Below the pieces are notes generated by a model. That model had not been told where the DNA came from. It searched no databases and was given only the letters and a program-made list of their open reading frames with translations. The position numbers and the translations under genes are program-made. DNA of 64,000 nucleotides from Aquisphaera giovannonii (GTDB lineage: Bacteria; Planctomycetota; Planctomycetia; Isosphaerales; Isosphaeraceae), in contig NZ_CP042997.1 of NCBI RefSeq assembly GCF_008087625.1, positions 4,154,001 through 4,218,000 of the forward strand. The letters run 5' to 3'. Of this stretch, positions 1 to 8,625 are shown piece by piece (the first letter of the stretch is position 1; each line of letters begins with the position of its first letter).

Positions 1-1
1 C

Positions 2-1945
2 GACCTCCTCATCCTCCTGGGCCGGGGCGACGGGACGTTCGCGCCCTACCAGCGGGCCGACCAGGTGGTCAAGCTCGCGGTCGGCGACATCGACGGCAAC
101 GGCCGGCCGACCTTCGTCCTGACCAACGAGGCCCGGGACGAGCTGGTCGTCACCACGCCGCAGGCGGGCCAGACCTTCCTCCAGGGGCGCGGCGAGGGCC
201 TTCTCGCCCCCAGCGACGTCAAGATCGCGGACCTGAACGGGGACGGCCTCTCCGACCTGCTCGTGGCCAACAGCGGCGGCAACGAGCTGCTCATCTACCT
301 CGGGATCGGCGGGGGCGCCTTCGCGTCGCCGCTGCGCGTCTTCGCGGGGACGAACCCCGTGGAGATCCAGGTCGGCGGCGTGGACGCGCACGGGCGGCGC
401 GACCTGTTCGTCACCAATTCGGGCTCCAACGACGTCAGCGTCTTCATCACCTACGTCGACGAGGCGGGATTCCAGGTCGAGCAGGGGCCGCGCCTGGCCG
501 CCGGGCTCTCCCCGGTCTCCACCACCGTGGCCGAGGTCGAGGGCGACGACCGGCCGGACCTCCTGGTCGTCAACCAGGGCGGCGACGCGGTGAGCCTGCT
601 GCTCGGGGAGGGGGGCGGTTTCTTCACCGACAAGGCGGCCCGCGTGTACCCCAGCGGCGAGGGGCCGATCCGCGCCTACGTGGGGCAGTTCGTCGGCGGC
701 CCCGGGAACGACCTGGTGATCGTGAACTCCGTCTCCAGCACCCTGACGGTCTACTCGGACTTCCTGAGTCCCGGGGCCGAGCCCATCACCGTCCCCACCG
801 GAGGGCTCGATCCGATCGCGGCCGTCGCGGGCGATTACAACGGGGACGGCTTCCTGGACCTGGTGGTCGCGAACAACGGGGACTCCCGGATCTCGCTCCT
901 GAACGGCGGTGCGTCCGGCATCGCCCTCGCCGACTCGTTCGTCCTGGGGGCTTCCGGGCGTCCCACCGGCGTCGTGGTCGGCGGGAAGGGCGGGGACTTC
1001 CGGTTCTACGTGAGCACCGAGGGGAGCAACTCGGTGCTGGACGTGACGTACCTGCTGGAGCTGCACGCGCCGGCCCCCTCGCAGAGCGCCTGGGCGGCGG
1101 TGCAGGCCCCGGGCGGGGAACGGCCGGTCGCCTCCATCGAATCCGCGCCGGCCGTCTGGTCGATCGGGTCCGGGGCCAATCCCGCGAGCCCCTCGACGTC
1201 GCAGTCCCTGGCGGCCATCATCCTGGCCGGCACGCCCGGGCCCTCGTGGGCGGCCGGCTCGTTCCTCGCCGGCCTCATCGGGACGCTCCAGGTGCTACCG
1301 CCGATGGCGGGGAACTCCCTCGCGTCCACGGTCACCGGCCTCCTCGCCGTGAACTGGGAGGAGACCTCCAGCGTGCTCCCCCTGCAGGACCAGTCCATGC
1401 CGGCGGTGGCCGTGCTGCTGTCCTCGGCCGCCGAGCCGGAGGCCCCGGCCGTCGCCGAGCCGGGCCGCCACGTCGGGCCCGCCGCGGAACCGCCGGCGGG
1501 CGGGGCCGGGGCAGAATCCGGGGCGGACCGGGTCGGCGAAGGGCCGTCCCCGGAGACGATCCTCAATCGGTACGTCTCGGGGGTCGACGACAGCCTGGAT
1601 CGGGCCGGCCGGCGGCTCAACGAGGAAGCCTTGACCGCCCCCGATGTCGTCGGGCCGGAGCGAGGCGAGCAGCCGGCCCCCGCGCCCGCCGGGGACGAGT
1701 CGGGATGGCTGCCGCCCGGCTGCCCGACGCTCCCGATGCCCGCCAGGCTGCTCCCCGCCGAGCCCTCCGACGACCCGGGAGAGGCCGGGCGGTTGTCCGA
1801 TGCGGGACGCCGGGAACCGAGGCCCGCGACCCCTCTCCTCGGCGCCGCCGCGGCCGTGCTCGCGGGCATCGGAGCGTTCCGGGTCCGGGCCCCGGCCGCC
1901 TGGGCCCGGCGAACAAATCGCCGGGGCCGCCGCCCCGTGGCCTGA
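2..1945 (+). CDS. FG-GAP/VCBS repeat protein, 5'-truncated by window edge
   Basis: The frame is open from the first full codon at position 2, so the start lies outside the window; 647 residues are visible. The first half holds repeated Asp/Asn/Gly-rich loops such as DIDGNGRP, DLNGDGLSDLLVAN and DYNGDGFLDLVVANNGD. These are the calcium-binding FG-GAP/VCBS motif of beta-propeller surface or secreted proteins. After about residue 340 the sequence becomes Ala/Pro/Glu-rich and low in complexity. It ends in a modest hydrophobic stretch (LLGAAAAVLAGIGAF) and a strongly basic tail (RRTNRRGRR), which may be a C-terminal membrane retention signal. Ligand and role are unknown. The next gene starts about 200 bases downstream on the same strand. 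Confidence 0.85.
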   Translation, partial: DLLILLGRGDGTFAPYQRADQVVKLAVGDIDGNGRPTFVLTNEARDELVVTTPQAGQTFLQGRGEGLLAPSDVKIADLNGDGLSDLLVANSGGNELLIYLGIGGGAFASPLRVFAGTNPVEIQVGGVDAHGRRDLFVTNSGSNDVSVFITYVDEAGFQVEQGPRLAAGLSPVSTTVAEVEGDDRPDLLVVNQGGDAVSLLLGEGGGFFTDKAARVYPSGEGPIRAYVGQFVGGPGNDLVIVNSVSSTLTVYSDFLSPGAEPITVPTGGLDPIAAVAGDYNGDGFLDLVVANNGDSRISLLNGGASGIALADSFVLGASGRPTGVVVGGKGGDFRFYVSTEGSNSVLDVTYLLELHAPAPSQSAWAAVQAPGGERPVASIESAPAVWSIGSGANPASPSTSQSLAAIILAGTPGPSWAAGSFLAGLIGTLQVLPPMAGNSLASTVTGLLAVNWEETSSVLPLQDQSMPAVAVLLSSAAEPEAPAVAEPGRHVGPAAEPPAGGAGAESGADRVGEGPSPETILNRYVSGVDDSLDRAGRRLNEEALTAPDVVGPERGEQPAPAPAGDESGWLPPGCPTLPMPARLLPAEPSDDPGEAGRLSDAGRREPRPATPLLGAAAAVLAGIGAFRVRAPAAWARRTNRRGRRPVA

Positions 1946-2037
1946 CCGGGCCCGCCACGCCCCTCCGCCGCGACGCTGCCCCGGGTCGTCCGCCTCGAAG
2001 CCCGCGTGCCGGGCCGACGCCCAGGAAGCGAATCCGC

Positions 2038-2087
2038 GATTGGGGTTGGCCCCGACTCGCCCGATTGGGGTTGGCCCCGACTCGCCC
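2038..2087. repeat. 25-bp perfect tandem duplication
   Basis: Two adjacent identical 25-base units (2038-2062 and 2063-2087) beginning GATTGGGGTTGGCC lie in the gap between the FG-GAP gene and the DUF429 gene. They read as a recent tandem duplication. No promoter or hairpin function is evident. Confidence 0.8.
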
Positions 2088-2143
2088 CGCCGGTTAACCT
2101 GAACTCCTGTCTAGGAGGCGGGACTGAAGGGTCGGAGGGGGAC

Positions 2144-2836
2144 GTGGGCGGACGACCGAGGCGGAGGCCGCGGGCGCCGGGGGTTTGCGTCGGGATCGAC
2201 CTCGCCGGCGTGGCGCACCGGGAGACCGGCGTGGCCGTGCTCCGCGCGGGGCGGTTGGAGCTCCTCACGTCGGCGGGGACCGACGAGGAGATCCTGGACC
2301 TGGCGCGGCTGGCCGGCCGCTGGGGGACGATCGCGGTGAACGCACCGCTCACCCGGCCGCTCGGGCGGTGCTGCCTGGACGACGACTGCCGATGCCGGAC
2401 TGACCCGGGCACGCGCAGCCGGCAGCTCGAGCGCGAGCTCGCGCGCATGGGAGTCCCGGCGCTGGCCACCGCGCTGATCAAGGTCCTGGCCCGGCGCGGC
2501 GCGACGATCGCCGCGGCGCTCCGGGAGATGGGCCACGAGCCGCTGGAGGTCTACCCGTTCGCCACGCTCCGCCTCCTGGGGCTCCCCTGGCGGGGCAAGA
2601 AGACCGCCGCCGGCCGCCGGAAGATCTACCGGGCCCTCCGGCCGCTGGTCCCCGGCCTGCGGCACCCTCGGGCCAGCGAGCACCAGCTCGACGCCGTCGT
2701 CTGCGCCCTCACGGCCCAGCTCTGGCGGCAGTGCCGCACGCGCACCGTCGGCATCCCGGAGGAGGGGCTCATGACCATCCCCCTGGTCCTCGATCCGGCC
2801 GGGTCGGCCCTTCCCCGTCGCGGGCGCAGGCCGTAG
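2144..2836 (+). CDS. DUF429 family protein (predicted RNase H-fold nuclease)
   Basis: 230 residues from a GTG start at 2144, preceded by a purine-rich ribosome site (GGAGGGGGAC). The frame stays open farther upstream to 2006, but that part runs through the tandem repeat and looks non-coding. Family landmarks are an N-terminal GIDLAG...TGVAV strand, an 'NAPL' segment near residue 65, EVYPFATLR in the middle and [12 protein letters not shown] near the C-terminus. DUF429 proteins usually carry Asp in the 'DAPL' segment; here it is Asn. A Cys-rich insert (CCLDDDCRC) follows it. Predicted to be cytosolic. The actual substrate is unknown, and I infer the nuclease fold from the family only. Confidence 0.75.
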   Translation: MGGRPRRRPRAPGVCVGIDLAGVAHRETGVAVLRAGRLELLTSAGTDEEILDLARLAGRWGTIAVNAPLTRPLGRCCLDDDCRCRTDPGTRSRQLERELARMGVPALATALIKVLARRGATIAAALREMGHEPLEVYPFATLRLLGLPWRGKKTAAGRRKIYRALRPLVPGLRHPRASEHQLDAVVCALTAQLWRQCRTRTVGIPEEGLMTIPLVLDPAGSALPRRGRRP

Positions 2837-2913
2837 CCTGTTGCCATTCGCCCGCCTCGCGGCCCGCGGCCGGGGTGCGGAGACGGGGCGACGGGCCGAG
2901 GAAGGGGGCCGCG

Positions 2914-4242
2914 GTGGAACGCTGGCTGAAGCGCGGCATGGGCCAGGCGGAGTCGGCCGAGGCCGACGCGAAGGTCCGCGAGACGGTCGAGCGCATCCTG
3001 GAGGACGTCTCGAGGCGCGGCGACGACGCGGTGCGGGAGCTCTCGATCCGGTTCGACGGCTGGGACCGGCGCGACTACCGGCTCTCCGACGCGGAGATCG
3101 AGGCGTGCCTGGGCCGGCTCGGCCGGCGCGAGGTCGAGGACATCGCGTTCGCTCAGGAGCAGGTCCGGAACTTCGCGCGGCACCAGCGCGAGGCGATGCG
3201 GGACGTGGAGGTGGAGACGCTGCCGGGCGTCGTCCTCGGCCACAGGAACATCCCGGTGGGCTCGGCGGGGTGCTACGTGCCGGGCGGCAAGTATCCGCTG
3301 CTGGCGTCGGCGCACATGTCGGTCATCACGGCCAGGGTGGCCGGCGTGCCCCGCGTCATCACGTGCGCGCCGCCGTACCGGGGCGAGCCCGCCGCGGCGA
3401 TCGTCGCGGCGCAGCACATGGCGGGCGCGGACGAGATCTACTGCCTCGGCGGCGTGCAGGCGGTGGCCGCGATGGCGCTCGGGACGCAGTCCATCGCCCC
3501 GGTGGACATGCTCGTCGGCCCCGGGAACGCGTACGTCGCGGAGGCCAAGCGGCAGCTCTTCGGGCGGGTGGGGATCGACCTGCTCGCCGGCCCGACGGAG
3601 ACCCTCGTGATCGCGGACGAGTCGGCGGACGCCGAGCTCTGCGCGACCGACCTGCTGGGCCAGGCCGAGCACGGCCCCGACTCGCCGGCCGTCCTGCTGA
3701 CCACGTCGGAGGCGCTCGCCCGCGGGACGATCGCCGAGGTCGAACGCCTGCTGGGCATCCTGCCCACCGCCCCGATCGCCCGCCAGGCATGGGAACGCCA
3801 CGGCGCCGTCTGCGTGGCGGGCGACGACGCGGAGATGGCCCGGATCGCCGACGGCATCGCGTCGGAGCACGTGCAGGTGATGACCCGAGACCCCGACTAC
3901 TTCCTCCGCCACATGCGCAACTACGGCGCCCTGTTCCTGGGCCCGCGGACGAACGTCGCCTACGGCGACAAGGTGATCGGCACGAACCACACGCTGCCCA
4001 CGCGGAGGGCCGCCCGCTACACCGGGGGCCTCTGGGTCGGGAAGTTCCTCAAGACCTGCACGTACCAGCGCGTCCTCACCGACGAGGCCTCCGCACTCGT
4101 CGGCGGCTACTGCTCGCGGCTCTGCGCCCTGGAGGGCTTCGTCGGCCACGCCGAGCAGGCCAACCTCCGCGTCCGCCGCTACGGGGGCCGCGACGTCCCC
4201 TACGGCGGCGTGGTCGGGGCGGGCGGCGGCATCCCCGATTGA
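2914..4242 (+). CDS. HisD-family zinc-dependent dehydrogenase (HisD/HpsN-like)
   Basis: 442 residues from a GTG at 2914 with GAGGAAGGGGG upstream; the longer frame back to 2731 overlaps the preceding gene. Histidinol dehydrogenases oxidise a primary alcohol to a carboxylate in two NAD-dependent steps. The zinc ligands expected by comparison with E. coli HisD are all visible (Q250, H253, D352, H412), as is the catalytic Glu-His pair (E318-H319). The segment GTNHTLPT is followed by [17 protein letters not shown] associate this with HisD relatives acting on other alcohols, such as sulfopropanediol dehydrogenase HpsN, rather than with histidine synthesis. The neighbour is a cupin and no other his gene is present, which supports that inference. 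The substrate is undetermined, and authentic HisD cannot be excluded. Confidence 0.85.
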   Translation: MERWLKRGMGQAESAEADAKVRETVERILEDVSRRGDDAVRELSIRFDGWDRRDYRLSDAEIEACLGRLGRREVEDIAFAQEQVRNFARHQREAMRDVEVETLPGVVLGHRNIPVGSAGCYVPGGKYPLLASAHMSVITARVAGVPRVITCAPPYRGEPAAAIVAAQHMAGADEIYCLGGVQAVAAMALGTQSIAPVDMLVGPGNAYVAEAKRQLFGRVGIDLLAGPTETLVIADESADAELCATDLLGQAEHGPDSPAVLLTTSEALARGTIAEVERLLGILPTAPIARQAWERHGAVCVAGDDAEMARIADGIASEHVQVMTRDPDYFLRHMRNYGALFLGPRTNVAYGDKVIGTNHTLPTRRAARYTGGLWVGKFLKTCTYQRVLTDEASALVGGYCSRLCALEGFVGHAEQANLRVRRYGGRDVPYGGVVGAGGGIPD

Positions 4243-4294
4243 CGACGGCTCCAGACCGATACCCTCTCCCCCGAACGGAAAAGGAGACGACGAC

Positions 4295-4852
4295 ATGGCG
4301 GAACCTGGCATCCGGCCGGAGACGCTCCAGTTCAAGCCCAACGGCAGGGTCCCCAACAGCCGCTTCCCGGTGCTCCTCTACCGCGGGGGCGTGTCGCAGG
4401 CTCCCGGCGCGGGGGGCGACCTCGCCGACGCCATCGAGGCGACGTTCCGGCGGAACGACTGGCTGAACAACTGGCGCGAGCTGGGCGTCTACGATTACTA
4501 TCATTATCATTCGACGACCCACGAGGCCCTCGGCATGGCCCGAGGGCGGATCACGCTCCGGCTGGGCGGCGAGGGCGGCACCGTCGTCGAGCTGACGGCG
4601 GGCGACGTCCTGGTGCTCCCCGCCGGCACGTCGCACAACCGGCTGGCCTGCTCGAGCGACTCCTGGATGGTCGGCGGCTACCCCGAGGGCCGCGACTGGG
4701 ACCTGATCCGCGACGACCAGGTGACCGAGGCCGAGTTCCGCCAGGCCATCAAGCTCATCGGCAGCCTGCCGATCCCCGCCCGCGACCCCGTCACCGGCGG
4801 GCCGATGACGCCCTGGCGAGACGCCCCGCGCACGTACGGCATCCCGTTCTGA
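4295..4852 (+). CDS. Cupin-domain protein
   Basis: 185 residues; the ATG follows a good AAAGGAGA site. A single cupin barrel is apparent. Motif 1 provides H70, H72 and E77 (YHYHSTTHEALG) and motif 2 provides H114 (GDVLVLPAGTSHNRL), giving the usual 3-His-1-Glu metal site. The C-terminal part carries a WDLIRDD segment and a conserved-looking PVTGGPMTPW tail seen in cupins annotated as hypothetical. It starts 52 bases after the HisD-family gene on the same strand, so the two are probably co-transcribed and act on related small molecules. The metal and reaction cannot be read from sequence. Confidence 0.85.
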   Translation: MAEPGIRPETLQFKPNGRVPNSRFPVLLYRGGVSQAPGAGGDLADAIEATFRRNDWLNNWRELGVYDYYHYHSTTHEALGMARGRITLRLGGEGGTVVELTAGDVLVLPAGTSHNRLACSSDSWMVGGYPEGRDWDLIRDDQVTEAEFRQAIKLIGSLPIPARDPVTGGPMTPWRDAPRTYGIPF

Positions 4853-4854
4853 CC

Positions 4855-4897
4855 CGCGGGCCCGGGCCTCGCCGCGTGACGCGGGGCCGCGGGCCCG
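4855..4897 (+). terminator. GC-rich hairpin after the cupin gene
   Basis: An imperfect inverted repeat (CGCGGGCCCGGGCCTCGCCGCG paired across a TGAC loop with the following GC-rich arm ending GCGGGCCCG) starts just after the cupin stop. No T-run follows, so it may be a weak or Rho-assisted terminator, or an attenuator before the next gene. Confidence 0.35.
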
Positions 4898-4910
4898 ATA
4901 GGACCTTGCC

Positions 4911-6251
4911 ATGACGACGATCTCCGCCGACACCGCCGATTCCGCCGTGGCCCCGCCGACGCCGCTCGAGCTCCCCGCCGCGCGGGTGGCCTCGGTGGAC
5001 GTGCTCCGCGGGCTGACGATCTTCCTGATGGTCTTCGTGAACGACCTCGGCGACGGCTCGCCCGCCTGGATGAGGCACATCCACCCGCCGGACGCGGACG
5101 GCATGACCCTGGCGGACGTCGTCTTCCCGATGTTCCTGTTCATCGTCGGCGTCTCGATCCCGCTGGCCTTCGAGCGGGCCCGCGAGGCGGGCATCCCGCT
5201 GCCGGCCCGGCTCTGGCACATCGCAACGAGGACCGCCTCGCTGCTCCTGATGGGCGTGATGACCGAAGAGTACCAGCAGGAGACGACGCTCGGGCCGAGG
5301 ACCTGGGGCCTGCTCGGGTTCACCGCCCTGCTCCTGGCGTGGTGCTCGCTCCCCCGCGAGCCGGGCACGCGCAGGAAGGTCTTCGCCTGGCTCAAGGGCA
5401 TCGGCATCGCCGGGCTGGTCGTCCTTCTGGCGATCTACCGCCAGAAGCCGTCCAGCACCTCGCTCGCCTTCTACGGCCGCGTCGAGAACTGGACCTGGAT
5501 GCGGGCGGGCTGGTGGGGAATCCTCGGCCTCATCGGCTGGTCCTACCTGGCGGCCAGCCTGATCGTCCTGCTGGTCGGCCGGCGCCGAGAGTGGCTCATG
5601 GGGGCGATGGCCCTGTGCATGACCATGCACCTGGCGATGAACCACGGCGGGCTCTTCTCCCACGTGGACAGCAAGGCATGGCTGGCGCCCGCACGCGGGG
5701 CCATCGACCTGGTCGCGAACGTCGTCAACGCGGTCGGCGATTACGCCAGCCTGGGCGACTCGTTCGGCTCGCTCGCCGCGGTCGTGATGGCCGGCGTCCT
5801 CCTCGGCTCGATCCTCAGGCGCGACAGCGACGTGGCCACCCCCCGCGACCGCGTCTCCTGGGCGGCGACGTTCGCGGCGGGGCTGTTCCTCGCCGGCCTG
5901 CTCACGGACAACTTCGAGGGGATCAACAAGATCGCGGCCACGCCGACGTGGTGCTTCTGGTGCACCGCCATCGCATGCGCGACCTGGATCCTCCTCTACG
6001 TGATCATCGACGTAGCCCGCTTCCGCGCCTGGGCGCACCTCTTCGCTTTCGCGGGGGCGAATCCGCTGGTGGCCTACTTCCTCCACCCGATCCTGACCTT
6101 CCTCCTGGGCATCGTCGGCCTCGGCGTCGTGCACAGCTACACCGGCTCCTCCGACCCGAACGTTGCGGTGGCCGGCTCCCTCGCCATGGCGGCCACCGTC
6201 TGCGCCCTCACCGGATTGCTCTCGCGGCTGGGGCTGAGGGTGAGGCTCTGA
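4911..6251 (+). CDS. Multipass acyltransferase-like protein (HGSNAT/NagX, DUF5009 type)
   Basis: 446 residues with about eleven hydrophobic segments, so an integral inner-membrane protein. The N-terminus carries the family pattern SVDVLRGLTIFLMVFVND, then a His-containing loop (MRHIHPP) leading into LADVVFPMFLFIVGVSIPLAFERA. The C-terminal part has GANPLVAYFLHPIL. This matches the heparan-alpha-glucosaminide N-acetyltransferase/COG4299 group, whose members move acetyl groups across the membrane to sugars. The loop His is a plausible acetyl carrier by analogy. The ATG has an AGGA site nine bases upstream. The acceptor sugar is unknown. Confidence 0.8.
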   Translation: MTTISADTADSAVAPPTPLELPAARVASVDVLRGLTIFLMVFVNDLGDGSPAWMRHIHPPDADGMTLADVVFPMFLFIVGVSIPLAFERAREAGIPLPARLWHIATRTASLLLMGVMTEEYQQETTLGPRTWGLLGFTALLLAWCSLPREPGTRRKVFAWLKGIGIAGLVVLLAIYRQKPSSTSLAFYGRVENWTWMRAGWWGILGLIGWSYLAASLIVLLVGRRREWLMGAMALCMTMHLAMNHGGLFSHVDSKAWLAPARGAIDLVANVVNAVGDYASLGDSFGSLAAVVMAGVLLGSILRRDSDVATPRDRVSWAATFAAGLFLAGLLTDNFEGINKIAATPTWCFWCTAIACATWILLYVIIDVARFRAWAHLFAFAGANPLVAYFLHPILTFLLGIVGLGVVHSYTGSSDPNVAVAGSLAMAATVCALTGLLSRLGLRVRL

Positions 6252-6354
6252 GGCCGGATCGCGAGTCTCGAGCCGAGGAAATGAGGGGAGCTCGTCGCAT
6301 TTCGGCCCGCAGGCGCCTCTCTCTATGCGGGGATGTGCCCCGGGAGGGAGATCG

Positions 6355-6882
6355 ATGCAGAGCGATGGCGAGATCGTGCGGGCCGTGCTCCGCGGGCAGC
6401 GAGAGGCGTTCGCCGCGCTCGTGATCCGGCATGAGCGTGCGGTCTGGGCCACGGCCTGGCGCGTGCTCCGGGACGGCCACGCGGCTTCGGATGCGGGGCA
6501 GGAGGCCTTCCTCATGGCCTTCCGCCGGCTTCGGGACCTCCGGGATCCCGACCAGTTCGGGGCATGGCTGCTGCGGATCGCCGGCCGCGAGGCGGCGCGG
6601 CTGGCCCGGCGCAGGGCTCGAGAGCCGGGACGGTCCCAATCGCTCGACGACTGCGGAATCGAGGCACCCGCCGGCCTCTCCGAGGGCTCGGAGGAGCTTC
6701 TGGAGGCCCTCGCCCGGCTGCCGGATCACGAGCGGGTTGTCGTCTCGCTGCGATACCTCGACGGCCTGCCCGTCGCCGAGGTCGCCGCGGCCCTGGGCCG
6801 GCCGGTCGGCACCGTGACCAAGCAACTCTCCCGCGCGATCGAGAGGCTCAAGGCTCACGTGAACAGGGGGGTGACGCGATGA
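6355..6882 (+). CDS. RNA polymerase ECF sigma factor
   Basis: 175 residues from ATG 6355, which has GGGAGGGA just upstream; an in-frame ATG at 6325 lacks such a site. Region 2 spans roughly residues 8-85 (AFAALVIRHERAVWATAWRV, then DAGQEAFLMAFRRL and FGAWLLRIAGREAARLARRR). Region 4 spans about 118-170 (LARLPDHERVVVSLRYLDGL, then the helix-turn-helix VAEVAAALGRPVGTVTKQLSRA). Its stop overlaps the start of the next gene in an ATGA, so the two are translationally coupled; this is the usual sigma/anti-sigma arrangement. Confidence 0.95.
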   Translation: MQSDGEIVRAVLRGQREAFAALVIRHERAVWATAWRVLRDGHAASDAGQEAFLMAFRRLRDLRDPDQFGAWLLRIAGREAARLARRRAREPGRSQSLDDCGIEAPAGLSEGSEELLEALARLPDHERVVVSLRYLDGLPVAEVAAALGRPVGTVTKQLSRAIERLKAHVNRGVTR

Positions 6883-8465
6883 CGAACGACGAGCTGGAAG
6901 CAGGATTCGACCGGCTCCGCGAGGAGTGGCCGGCCGGCTCCATGGTGGGCGAGGTGATGGCCCGGATCGACGCGGACCCGCTGCGGCGACGCCGCCCGCG
7001 GATGGGGCTCGTCGCGGGGGCCGCGGCGATGGGGTTGGCGGCGTCGCTCCTCCTGGCGGCGTTGATCATCCTCAGCCAGCCGAAGGACCTGCTGGCGGCC
7101 GTGCAGGGCGACTTGAAGAACGCCCAGGCGGCGCACCTCGTGACCACCGTCTGGGACGACCGGGAGCAGGAGGCCGGCCGGTTCGAGATCTGGTATCGCC
7201 GCGGCGAGGGACTCCGGGCCGAGCTCCCGGGGCAAGTCATCGTCGAGGACGGCTCCACGCAGTGGTCCTGGCAGACCGGGCCGCCGGAGGGCGGACGGGT
7301 CGTGCTCCGCCAGCGCAGCCCCGGGTTCTTCACGACGATGCTCCCCGGGATGCTCTCCCTCTCGGAGGTCCGCGAGGGTAAGCCGGTCCGGGCCCAAGAG
7401 CTCGACCGCCCGGTCGATGGCCATGCCTGCCAGGCATCGATCGTCGAGATCCATGCCGTCGGCCCCCCGGCACGCGGGATCGTCCTGGCGGAGCCGGGCG
7501 GCCGGATCCGCGAGATCAAGCTCGAGCGCCGCCGGGGCGACGGCGCCTGGCACCGCGAGCGTGAGATCCGGATCGAGTACGACGTGCCGATCCCGGCGGA
7601 GAAGCTCGCGTCTCGCCTCCCCGAGGGGGCCCGGGTAATCGATCGCGACGGCGCCTTCGACAGCCTCTATCCTTTCGATCGGGCCCTCCACCGCGTGGAA
7701 CTGGGCGGCCTGATCCTGGCCGTCCACGACATCCAGCCGCTCGTGGACCGCGAGGGATTCTATGTCGTCTCCTCGGTGCGAGGGACGCCGGAGTTCCTCC
7801 GGCAGTATCCCCCACGCCGGCGTCCGGTCAACTGGGAAGTCGTCGCGATCGACGTTGCCTACCAGCCGATGGGGAACGGGATGATGGGGGGGAAATACGA
7901 CCGCATCGTCCTCGGCACCGCGGCCCGCAATGGGGTTGAATTCTGCTGGTGGCTGCTGATCCCGCGCAAGTTCTTCATGGTCAAGGATGGTAAGCGGGAG
8001 TATCAGCCCCAGGACGACGTCTCGGCCATGCCCGGCGAGCCCGGCCGCCTGGACGACCTCCCGGGAAAGGCCAGGGTCCGGCTCGGGGCGATCTACTGGG
8101 ATGAGACGCACCGCGACGCCCGGGGCGTCCAGCAGGAGGTCTCGACCTGGGCCGAGGTCCCCCTGCCGCCCGACCGACCGCCGGCCACCATCGAGCATGT
8201 CGCCGCGCGGGCTCGTCGGGACATGCTCGCGATGGGAGCGGGAGGCGCCGGCAGTCTGCTCGGCATCGCCGCCGACTCGAAACCGGACGGGAACACCCTC
8301 CGGCCGACGTCCCACTTCGCGCCGGAGTCGGTCACCGACGGGGACTTCGCCGCCGCCGTCCGGCGGGGACTGGACGACCTCCGCAATCAGGACGAGGTCC
8401 GTCCGATCGGCTCGGACGACATTCTGCCGCCCGCGGGCGGAGATCGGCCGCGACAATCGGACTGA
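6879..8465 (+). CDS. Single-pass membrane protein coupled to ECF sigma factor (possible anti-sigma)
   Basis: 528 residues. The ATG at 6879 shares the ATGA overlap with the sigma factor stop. A short cytoplasmic N-terminus (LEAGFDRLREEWP) is followed by arginines and one membrane helix at about residues 42-66. The large remainder is predicted to be extracytoplasmic. No zinc-binding HxxxCxxC anti-sigma motif is visible. The outer part contains an LolA/outer-membrane-lipoprotein-like stretch (FEIWYRRGEGLRAELPGQ), by my reading only. The context makes it a candidate regulator of the upstream sigma factor, but the sequence does not prove that. Confidence 0.75.
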   Translation: MTNDELEAGFDRLREEWPAGSMVGEVMARIDADPLRRRRPRMGLVAGAAAMGLAASLLLAALIILSQPKDLLAAVQGDLKNAQAAHLVTTVWDDREQEAGRFEIWYRRGEGLRAELPGQVIVEDGSTQWSWQTGPPEGGRVVLRQRSPGFFTTMLPGMLSLSEVREGKPVRAQELDRPVDGHACQASIVEIHAVGPPARGIVLAEPGGRIREIKLERRRGDGAWHREREIRIEYDVPIPAEKLASRLPEGARVIDRDGAFDSLYPFDRALHRVELGGLILAVHDIQPLVDREGFYVVSSVRGTPEFLRQYPPRRRPVNWEVVAIDVAYQPMGNGMMGGKYDRIVLGTAARNGVEFCWWLLIPRKFFMVKDGKREYQPQDDVSAMPGEPGRLDDLPGKARVRLGAIYWDETHRDARGVQQEVSTWAEVPLPPDRPPATIEHVAARARRDMLAMGAGGAGSLLGIAADSKPDGNTLRPTSHFAPESVTDGDFAAAVRRGLDDLRNQDEVRPIGSDDILPPAGGDRPRQSD

Positions 8466-8478
8466 CCCCGATCCCGGC

Positions 8479-8526
8479 GGAGGCCTCGCGACGGAGCCGT
8501 CCCCGGTTCCGTGCCGCGGGGCCTCC
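8479..8526 (+). terminator. Long hairpin after the sigma/membrane-protein operon
   Basis: Twelve-base arms GGAGGCCTCGCG and CGCGGGGCCTCC pair with one G-T wobble. An inner ACGGA/TCCGT pairing extends the stem. The hairpin starts 14 bases after the stop codon. No clear T-tract follows, so termination is inferred from position and structure. Confidence 0.4.
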
Positions 8527-8625
8527 CCGTGCGCGGCGGAGCCTTGCCTCGCGCGGCAGATCAGGCCATGATGAACCTTCCCGCCGTCGCCTCCCCCCGC
8601 AGCACATGGACGAAGGAGATCCCGC

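Noticed and set aside
6879-8465. Calling the coupled membrane protein a zinc-binding anti-sigma factor
   Set aside because: No HxxxCxxC motif is visible; only gene position supports an anti-sigma role.
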